A DNA stretch of 58,043 nt from an uncultured Pseudomonadota bacterium (GTDB taxonomy: Bacteria > Pseudomonadota > Gammaproteobacteria > Steroidobacterales > Steroidobacteraceae): positions 1-58,043 of the forward strand of contig CADEFQ010000018.1 of the NCBI GenBank assembly GCA_902826635.1. The letters run 5' to 3'. This document shows positions 52,302 to 58,043 of this stretch, in pieces. Below the pieces are notes generated by a model that had not been told where the DNA came from, ran no database searches, and saw nothing but the letters and a program-made list of their open reading frames with translations. Every line of letters starts with the position of its first letter. Positions within the stretch are counted from its first letter, which is position 1. The position numbers were made by a program, and so were the translations under genes.

Positions 52302-52862
52302 ATGCAGGATGCCCAACGCGCGCGCAGCGCAGCTTTCGACCAGTTTTTCCTCGCGATCGAGCGCAAGGCGTTTCGCATCGCGCAGCTTGCCCTGCGCCAC
52401 GAAGACGACGCGCTCGATGCCGTGCAGGATTCGATGCTGCAACTGGTGCGCGCGTACTCGGCGCGGCCAGCCTCGGAATGGAAGCCGCTTTTCTATCGCA
52501 TCCTCGAGAATCGCATCCGGGACGTGCAGCGCCGGCGCATCGTGCGCGGGCGGATCTTTGCGTGGTGGCCCACCCGCAGTGGCGCAAGGCCTGGCGACGA
52601 AGCCGAGGCGGACAACGACCCGGTGAGCCTTGCGCCGAGCCCCGAGGCGGGGCCTCACGCGCGGGTCGAAATGGAGGAGACGATGACGCTATTGAGCGGG
52701 TTTTTGGCACAATTACCGGCGAGACAGCGACAAGCGTTTCTTCTGAGAAACTTTGAGGGGCTGGACGTCGCGGACACGGCCGTCGCCATGGGCTGTTCGG
52801 AAGGCAGCGTCAAGACCCATTACTCGCGCGCCGTGCATACCTTGCGCGCGCGGCTCGCATGA
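52302..52862 (+). CDS. ECF-like RNA polymerase sigma factor
   Basis: The protein is a small sigma70-family factor. Region 2 covers about 12-55 of the chosen start (AFDQFFLAIERKAFRIAQLAL, then DDALDAVQDSMLQLV). Region 4 ends the protein (LPARQRQAFLLRNFEGLDVADTAVAMGCSEGSVKTHY, a helix-turn-helix). The start is uncertain among ATG 52236, 52272 and 52302; 52302 puts the family N-terminus (RARSAAFDQFF) at the front, and TTATAG at 52265 could then be a -10. Its stop overlaps the next ATG (ATGA). The downstream 118-residue membrane protein may be its partner, and the TonB receptor that follows could be a target; both are inference. Confidence 0.85.
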   Translation: MQDAQRARSAAFDQFFLAIERKAFRIAQLALRHEDDALDAVQDSMLQLVRAYSARPASEWKPLFYRILENRIRDVQRRRIVRGRIFAWWPTRSGARPGDEAEADNDPVSLAPSPEAGPHARVEMEETMTLLSGFLAQLPARQRQAFLLRNFEGLDVADTAVAMGCSEGSVKTHYSRAVHTLRARLA

Positions 52863-53215
52863 GCGGCGAAACCGAAACCGGCGTCGAACGCCGCACGCGT
52901 GCCGCGCTCGAGGCCAGCGTCGAGCACCTCGATGGGCGCGTGCGGTCGCGCCTCACGCGGGCGCGCCACGCGGCGCTCGATGAATTGCGTCGGCGCGAGC
53001 ACCACCCGATCCGATGGCGACTGATGGCGCCCGCGGCGGCGTTCGGCGCCGCGGCGGCGGTGGCGATCGTGCTGTGGGCGCAGCGGGCGGAAGGACCGAC
53101 CGCCATCGCCAACGCGCCGATCACGGCGATGGCCGCCGTTCCCAGCGAGGACCTCGACCTGGTGCTTGGCGAGGATTTGTTCGACAGCGCACTCGCCCTG
53201 GATGAGCCCGGCTGA
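52859..53215 (+). CDS. Small membrane protein coupled to the sigma-factor gene
   Basis: The 118-residue protein has a basic N-terminal cytosolic half (RRTRAALEASVEHLDGRVRSRL), one transmembrane helix near 58-78, and an acidic C-terminal tail that would be periplasmic and ends DLDLVLGEDLFDSAL. This layout resembles the small DUF3619-type proteins that accompany this class of sigma factors. It could be an anti-sigma factor, but no known anti-sigma fold is recognised. It overlaps the sigma gene by four bases. Confidence 0.72.
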   Translation: MSGETETGVERRTRAALEASVEHLDGRVRSRLTRARHAALDELRRREHHPIRWRLMAPAAAFGAAAAVAIVLWAQRAEGPTAIANAPITAMAAVPSEDLDLVLGEDLFDSALALDEPG

Positions 53216-53224
53216 AAACAAAGC

Positions 53225-53243
53225 CCATGCCAAAATGGCATGG
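53225..53243. promoter_or_regulatory. Inverted repeat CCATGCCA-AAA-TGGCATGG before the second TonB receptor
   Basis: Perfect 8-base arms with a 3-base spacer lie ten bases after the stop of the 118-residue gene and 94 bases before the TonB receptor ATG. No T-run follows, so a terminator is unlikely; an operator for a dimeric repressor fits better. Confidence 0.4.
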
Positions 53244-53336
53244 CACGATGTGATAAGGCCATCATCTTGCATTGCCTGACTGCCCACGTAGGCTCCATGA
53301 GGCGTGTGGCATTCACTTCCGGGGGGAATTCAGGCG

Positions 53337-56195
53337 ATGCGATCGAACAATCAGCGCTGCGGTGCGTGTGCGAGCCTCGTTTTTTCGTTGTCGTTGTCGT
53401 TGTCGATGTATTCAATGGCCGCGCCGGGCCAGACAGCCGAGGCGGCTTCGGACGCTGAAGCGGAAGTCGCGGAAGTCGTGGTCACCGGTTCGCGCATCCA
53501 GCGCTCGGACACCAGTTCGGTCGGGCCCCTGCAGACACTCACGGCCGAGGACATTGCCGCCGCCGCGCCAACCTCTGCCGGGGACCTGCTGCAGGCGCTG
53601 CCCAGCGTCGGTATGAGCCTCAACTCGAATGGCACGCAAGGCACCTCCTTCGGCGTGTCGTCCATCAACCTGCGCTACCTCGGATCAGCAGAGGGCTCGG
53701 GCAATCGCACGCTCGTGCTCGTGGACGGCCATCGCTGGGTGAACGCCGTCGGCGGTCGCGGCTTCCGTGATTTCGTCGATCTCAACACGATTCCACTCGG
53801 CATCATTGATCGCATCGAAGTGCTGAAAGATGGCGCCTCCGCAATTTACGGCGCGGACGCGATTGCCGGCGTCGTGAACATCCACACGAAAAAGAGCGTC
53901 GATGGCTTCGAGGCGAGCGGTCGCTACGGCATCACGGATCGCGGCGACAACGAAAACGTCAGCGGCTTCCTCAACTGGGGCACCGAAGGTGAACGGGCTT
54001 CCGCGCTGCTGTCGCTGACATACAGCGACACGAAGCCGCTCCTGACCGCGGACCGCGCTCTGACCGCGCGTGCGCTTTCGCCACTGACCGCGCCACCGAC
54101 GTCGCCGCGCGGCCTGTTCGTGCTGCCGGGCCTTTCGAACAATGCGTACTTTGGTACACCCGCCGGCTTCGCGGCCAACACCGCAAATGCCGTCACGCGC
54201 CTGCCCGGCGCCTCGACGATCGGCGCGGGCGCCACGGCCGACGATTCGTTCCGCGTCGCGACGCTGCCGGCCGACGACTACAACACGCAGGCGCAGGGTA
54301 TCTATGCGATTGGGCCCAGCGAACGGATCGGGGTCTTCGCGCGCTTCGGCTGGCAGTGGAACGATGACCTCGCGATGCACGCGGAAGCGCTTTACAACAA
54401 GCGGGAATCGAGCCAGCTGTTCTCGCCCGTGGGGCTCGATATCCGGGGGTCGCGCGGCTTCGCGATCTCGAACGACCAGGCCTTCAATCCCTTCGGAACG
54501 GCCAATGGCGTGCCGCTCGCCAGCGCGCGCGCGTTCACTGGCAATACTTTCCGCATCCAGCGTGTCGCCGACGACGTGGGCAACCGCAACAATGCGCAGG
54601 AGGTCGACACGCTGCGTCTCGCGCTCGGTCTCGAAGGTCGCGTGCAATTCGCCGGCGAGTGGCGGTGGGACGCGTTCCTTTCCTGGTCACGCAATGAAGC
54701 CGAATTCAACGCCTTCAATCAGGTGAATTACGAAAGCGTCTACCGGGCACTGCGATCGCCGGCCGTGTGCGCCGCGGCGGCGGGATGCACGCCGCTCAAC
54801 ATCTTCGGCGAAGTCACGCCGCAAATGGCGGACTACATCCGCTATAACGGGCATGACGAGCAGACCGCGACGCAGGTCGATTTCGCGCTGAACGCGTCCC
54901 GCGAATTGTTCTCGCTTCCGGCCGGCACGGTTGGATTCGCGACCGGCTACGAATATCGACGCGAGAAAGCCGACGACCGGCCGGACGCGTTCGCCGCGAC
55001 GCTCTCGACGGTGCTGCCGCCGGTATCGGGCGTGCCGCAATCACCCACGACGGCGCAGTCGCGCGAGCCTACGGAAGGGTCGTACGACCTGCACGAGGTC
55101 TATGCGGAGCTCAACGTACCACTGCTGCGCGATATCCCGCTCGTCCATAGTCTCGATCTTGACGCGGCCGTGCGTTACTCGGAGTACTCGACCGTGGGCG
55201 GGGAGGCGACCGCGAAGTTCGGCGTCGCGTATCGCCCGGTATCGGATCTGATGTTGCGCGGCACGTACTCGCAGGGATTTCGCGCCCCGTCCATCCTCGA
55301 GTTGTACCAGGGCAGGCGCCTCACGAACTTTCAGGCGGTCGATCCCTGCAACGGCGGTGGCGCGGGCCTGCCCGGCTGCGCCGGAGTGCCGTCAACCTAC
55401 AATCAGAACCAGTTCGGCGGCGGCACCATCAACGGCGTGATTTCCGGCAACCAGAATCTCGAACCCGAAACGGCAGATACCTTCTCTGCAGGTCTCGCGT
55501 GGACACCCGATTTCATTCCCGGCGCGTCGCTCACCTTCGACTGGTTCCGGATCGACGTCGACAACGCCATCGCCTCGCAGAACGCCACCCAGCTGATGCA
55601 GGCCTGCGCCATTCGCGAGGTCTACTGCAACCTCATCGATCGCGCGCCGTCAGGCGAAGTGCTGGAGCTGCGACAGGCGGTGGTCAATCTCGCCAGCATC
55701 CACGTGAGCGGTTTCGACACGACCCTGTCGTACGCGTTCACGACCGGGTTCGGTGACTTCAGGGCTTCGCTCGATGCGAGCTATCTCGATTCCTTCCGTA
55801 CCACGATCGTGCAGCCGGACGGTTCGGTAGCGGTGGACGAGCGCGCCGGAAAATCAGACGAGCCGCGCTCCACGTTCCCGCGGTGGAAAGGCCAGGGCGG
55901 ACTGCGGTACTCGTATGGCGCCTTCGACGCTGGCTACAAGGCACGGTACATCGGCAGCAGCTACGATGTGCCCGGCAATCCGATCAACGGCGGCGACCTG
56001 GAAGCGATCACGTACCATGACTTGCAGTTGGGGTATGCCTTCGCGGACACGAAGTACCGGGTGGCGCTCGGCATCGACAATTTCACCGATCGCCAGCCCC
56101 CGGCTTCGAGCGCGAACAACCCGATCAACTTCGACATGTACACCTATGACATCCGTGGCCGGTACGTGTACGCGACATTCAACGTGACCTTCTGA
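53337..56195 (+). CDS. TonB-dependent outer-membrane receptor, peptide/organic-compound type
   Basis: The 952-residue protein has a signal peptide (cleavage near residue 30, before QTAEA), a TonB-box-like [12 protein letters not shown], a plug domain (about 50-200, with [11 protein letters not shown] and [23 protein letters not shown]) and a long beta-barrel ending in an aromatic-rich strand ([10 protein letters not shown]). ATG 53337 follows a G-rich ribosome-binding site (GGGGGG, 53321-53326); an upstream GTG would extend the frame by eleven residues. Homologues import peptides, glycans or other organic compounds. The AbgT transporter follows after 17 bases, suggesting a common substrate. 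A TCGTTG repeat lies in the signal-peptide region. Confidence 0.88.
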   Translation: MRSNNQRCGACASLVFSLSLSLSMYSMAAPGQTAEAASDAEAEVAEVVVTGSRIQRSDTSSVGPLQTLTAEDIAAAAPTSAGDLLQALPSVGMSLNSNGTQGTSFGVSSINLRYLGSAEGSGNRTLVLVDGHRWVNAVGGRGFRDFVDLNTIPLGIIDRIEVLKDGASAIYGADAIAGVVNIHTKKSVDGFEASGRYGITDRGDNENVSGFLNWGTEGERASALLSLTYSDTKPLLTADRALTARALSPLTAPPTSPRGLFVLPGLSNNAYFGTPAGFAANTANAVTRLPGASTIGAGATADDSFRVATLPADDYNTQAQGIYAIGPSERIGVFARFGWQWNDDLAMHAEALYNKRESSQLFSPVGLDIRGSRGFAISNDQAFNPFGTANGVPLASARAFTGNTFRIQRVADDVGNRNNAQEVDTLRLALGLEGRVQFAGEWRWDAFLSWSRNEAEFNAFNQVNYESVYRALRSPAVCAAAAGCTPLNIFGEVTPQMADYIRYNGHDEQTATQVDFALNASRELFSLPAGTVGFATGYEYRREKADDRPDAFAATLSTVLPPVSGVPQSPTTAQSREPTEGSYDLHEVYAELNVPLLRDIPLVHSLDLDAAVRYSEYSTVGGEATAKFGVAYRPVSDLMLRGTYSQGFRAPSILELYQGRRLTNFQAVDPCNGGGAGLPGCAGVPSTYNQNQFGGGTINGVISGNQNLEPETADTFSAGLAWTPDFIPGASLTFDWFRIDVDNAIASQNATQLMQACAIREVYCNLIDRAPSGEVLELRQAVVNLASIHVSGFDTTLSYAFTTGFGDFRASLDASYLDSFRTTIVQPDGSVAVDERAGKSDEPRSTFPRWKGQGGLRYSYGAFDAGYKARYIGSSYDVPGNPINGGDLEAITYHDLQLGYAFADTKYRVALGIDNFTDRQPPASSANNPINFDMYTYDIRGRYVYATFNVTF
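53385..53408 (+). repeat. TCGTTG hexanucleotide repeat in the signal peptide of the TonB receptor
   Basis: Three perfect copies of TCGTTG and one variant TCGATG encode a Ser-Leu run in the hydrophobic core of the signal peptide. Slippage would change length by two residues without altering the frame. Confidence 0.6.
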
Positions 56196-56212
56196 GAATT
56201 GATCCGGGCAAT

Positions 56213-57754
56213 ATGGCGAGAGTGAGAGTGCTTGATCGCGTCGAGCGGCTCGGCAATGCGCTGCCCGACCCCGTCGTCATTTTCCTCTGGCTGATCGCGG
56301 CGCTGATCGTTGCCTCGGCGGTCGCCGCGGGATTCGGCGTTTCGGCGGTCAACCCTCTCTCGGGTGAACGCGTCGCAGCCGAAAGCCTGCTGTCCGAGGC
56401 GAATGTGCGGCGCCTGCTGGTCGAGATGCCACAAACCTTCGTGCGCTTCCCGCCACTCGGGCTGGTGATCGTCGTGATGCTCGGGGCGGCGGTGGCGGAA
56501 CGCTCCGGCCTGCTTGCAGCGCTGATCGGTCGCCTGGTGCGCGCCGCGCCGCGCGCGCTGCTGACCCCGGCCACCTTCCTGATCGGACTGCTGTCGCATC
56601 ACGCTTCGGATGCGGCCTATATCGTGCTGATTCCGCTCGCGGCTATCGTCTACCGGGAAGCCGGCAGGCATCCCGTGCTGGGTGTGGCGGTCGCCTACGC
56701 CGGAATTTCAGGTGCGTTCGCCGGCAATTTGCTGCCGGGGCAGTTCGATGCGCTGATGCTGGGAATTACCCAGAGCGCCGCGCAACTGGTCGAGCCTGCG
56801 CACATCCTGAACCCACTCGGCAACTGGTGGTTCACAGCAACGCTCGGCCTGCTGCTCCTTTGCGTTGCCTGGCCCGTCGCGGAACGCTGGGTCGAACCGC
56901 GGCTCGCGACGCTCGCGGTGAACGGCGAGGCGCTTGCCACGATCGGTGTCGAGGCAAAGCCCGGCGTCCTCAGCGACGCACAGCGCCGCGGTCTGCGACG
57001 CGCAGGCGTGGTCGCGGTGCTGATCGTTGCGCTTTTTGCCGCGCTCGTGGTCTCGCCCGGCTACCAGCCGCTGATCGATCACGCGGCGGAGGGCTATGGG
57101 CGAGAAGCGCCGTTCTATCGGGCGCTGATTGCGGGTTTTCTGCTGCTGTTCCTGCTGTGCGGCTGGGCCTATGGGCGCGCCGTGGGCAGCATCAAGAATC
57201 ACCGCGACGTGGTGCGCATGATGGTCGATGGTTTGCGCGACATCGCGCCTTATCTCGTGATCGCATTCGTCGCTGCGCATTTCGTCGCGATGTTCGCCTG
57301 GTCGAATCTCGGTCCGATACTCGCGATCCACGGCGCGCAATGGTTGCGCGGGTTCAATTTGTCGCCCGTGGCGATGCTCGTGCCCCTGCTGCTCGTGTCG
57401 TCGGTGTTCGACCTCCTGATCGGCTCGGCGTCGGCCAAGTGGACCGCGATGGCCCCCATTGTGGTGCCGATGCTGATGCTGCTCGGCATTTCACCGGAAA
57501 TGACCACAGCTTCGTATCGGGTCGGCGACTCGATCTTCAATATCGTAACGCCCGTTGCCACGAACTTCGTGCTGGTGCTCGTGATGTGCCAGCGCTGGGT
57601 GCGCGACTTCGGCGTTGGCTCACTCATCGCGCTGATGCTGCCGTTCAGCGTGAGTTTTGGTATCGCCGGCCTGCTGCTGGTGGCGCTCTGGGCAGCTCTC
57701 GGACTGCCGGTGGGGCCCGGGGCGCCGGCAACCTGGATTTCGGGCACCCCATGA
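56213..57754 (+). CDS. AbgT-family transporter
   Basis: The 513-residue membrane protein has about 11-12 hydrophobic segments. It matches the AbgT family (p-aminobenzoyl-glutamate uptake or sulfonamide export) by LGNALPDPVVIFLWLI near the start, PLGLVIVVMLGAAVAERSG, LLSHHASDAAYIVLIPLAA, SGAFAGNLLPGQFD, FDLLIGSASAKWTAMAPIVVPML and SYRVGDSIFNIVTP. The transported compound here is unknown; its operon partners point to an ester or amide conjugate taken up through the preceding TonB receptor. It is coupled (ATGA) to the CocE-like gene. Confidence 0.88.
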   Translation: MARVRVLDRVERLGNALPDPVVIFLWLIAALIVASAVAAGFGVSAVNPLSGERVAAESLLSEANVRRLLVEMPQTFVRFPPLGLVIVVMLGAAVAERSGLLAALIGRLVRAAPRALLTPATFLIGLLSHHASDAAYIVLIPLAAIVYREAGRHPVLGVAVAYAGISGAFAGNLLPGQFDALMLGITQSAAQLVEPAHILNPLGNWWFTATLGLLLLCVAWPVAERWVEPRLATLAVNGEALATIGVEAKPGVLSDAQRRGLRRAGVVAVLIVALFAALVVSPGYQPLIDHAAEGYGREAPFYRALIAGFLLLFLLCGWAYGRAVGSIKNHRDVVRMMVDGLRDIAPYLVIAFVAAHFVAMFAWSNLGPILAIHGAQWLRGFNLSPVAMLVPLLLVSSVFDLLIGSASAKWTAMAPIVVPMLMLLGISPEMTTASYRVGDSIFNIVTPVATNFVLVLVMCQRWVRDFGVGSLIALMLPFSVSFGIAGLLLVALWAALGLPVGPGAPATWISGTP

Positions 57755-58043
57755 CCGCGGTGACCCAGGCGCGCGCTCTGACCGAGCGCGTTGCGATGCG
57801 CGACGGCATCCATCTCGCCACCGACATCTACTTGCCGAATGGCGCGGGCCCCTGGCCCGTGCTCCTCGAGCGCACGCCCTATGGCCGCCGCGGCACGAAC
57901 CACGCGGATCGCAGCCTCGCAGAACCGGTGCCGCGCCCGAAGCCGGAAGTGGCGCGGCAGTTCGTGCGTGCGGGATACGGCTATGTATTGCAGGACTGCC
58001 GTGGGCGCTTCGATTCGGGCGGTGAGTTCGCGAAGTACCTGAA
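57751..58043 (+). CDS. CocE/NonD-family hydrolase, N-terminal fragment
   Basis: The frame starts at ATG 57751, overlapping the AbgT stop, and runs off the right edge after 97 codons. The N-terminus MRDGIHLATDIYLP, LLERTPYGRR, FVRAGYGYVLQDCRGRFDSGGEF is typical of CocE/NonD alpha/beta hydrolases (alpha-amino acid ester hydrolase and X-Pro dipeptidyl peptidase relatives). The catalytic Ser, Asp and His lie beyond the window. No signal peptide is visible in the first residues, so a cytosolic location after import is likely. Confidence 0.82.
   Translation, partial: MTAVTQARALTERVAMRDGIHLATDIYLPNGAGPWPVLLERTPYGRRGTNHADRSLAEPVPRPKPEVARQFVRAGYGYVLQDCRGRFDSGGEFAKYL

Noticed and set aside
53385-53408. 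CRISPR-like or phase-variable repeat
   Set aside because: Three 6-base copies without spacers, in frame within a signal peptide; length change would not switch the gene off.
1-58043. tRNA or rRNA genes
   Set aside because: No cloverleaf-like intergenic sequence or rRNA segment was noticed; nearly all gaps are shorter than a tRNA gene plus flanks.

Overview
The window is about 58 kb of GC-rich, densely coding chromosome from a Gammaproteobacterium. The gene content and order (dprA-smg-topA, def-fmt-rsmB followed by a DUF4390 gene and an ntrY/ntrX-like pair) suggest a relative of the Steroidobacterales/Xanthomonadales side of the class. That placement is an inference from gene order and protein style. 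No rRNA or tRNA gene was seen, and no gene-free stretch exceeds about 190 bases.

Layout. (1) 1-5591 is housekeeping: the tail of an M15 peptidase, an HD-domain hydrolase, xthA, prlC and gor. (2) 5592-15416 is a defence-type accessory island that starts on the base after the gor stop codon. It holds a restriction helicase-nuclease, its DNA methyltransferase (with a low-GC specificity segment), a small unknown protein, a NYN-domain nuclease, a frameshifted gene with a deoxyribosyltransferase/TIR-like fold, and a RelE-like toxin domain fused to a UvrD-type helicase. (3) 15449-31143 is core again: aroE, rlmJ, topA, smg, dprA, maiA, a LysM protein, def, fmt, rsmB, DUF4390, a sensor kinase, an NtrX-like regulator that has lost its sigma54-contact motifs, and a rhomboid protease.

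(4) 31164-42446 looks like a 3-hydroxybutyrate (oligomer) utilisation locus. It has bdhA, a lipoprotein 3HB-oligomer hydrolase, a TonB-dependent receptor, a GntP-family permease, and a CrbS/CrbR-type two-component pair whose kinase carries a solute-symporter domain. RraA sits inside it. Both divergent promoter regions of this locus carry nearly the same 16-base motif (GCTACCTTRGTACTAT, 31963-31978 and 36898-36913). It is the best candidate here for an undescribed operator, plausibly bound by the encoded CrbR-like regulator.

(5) 42535-58043 contains PhoX behind a triple Pho-box-like repeat, a CorC/HlyC-type protein, a CapA-like lipoprotein, a SPOR protein, argS, an EF-hand protein, priA and a sigma-factor operon. 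It ends with a TonB receptor, an AbgT transporter and the start of a CocE/NonD hydrolase, a probable uptake-and-hydrolysis operon for an acylated or peptide-like compound.

Most genes are packed with ATGA/TGATG/TTGA overlaps, so translational coupling is the rule (dprA-smg-topA, fmt-rsmB-DUF4390-ntrY-ntrX-rhomboid, AbgT-CocE).
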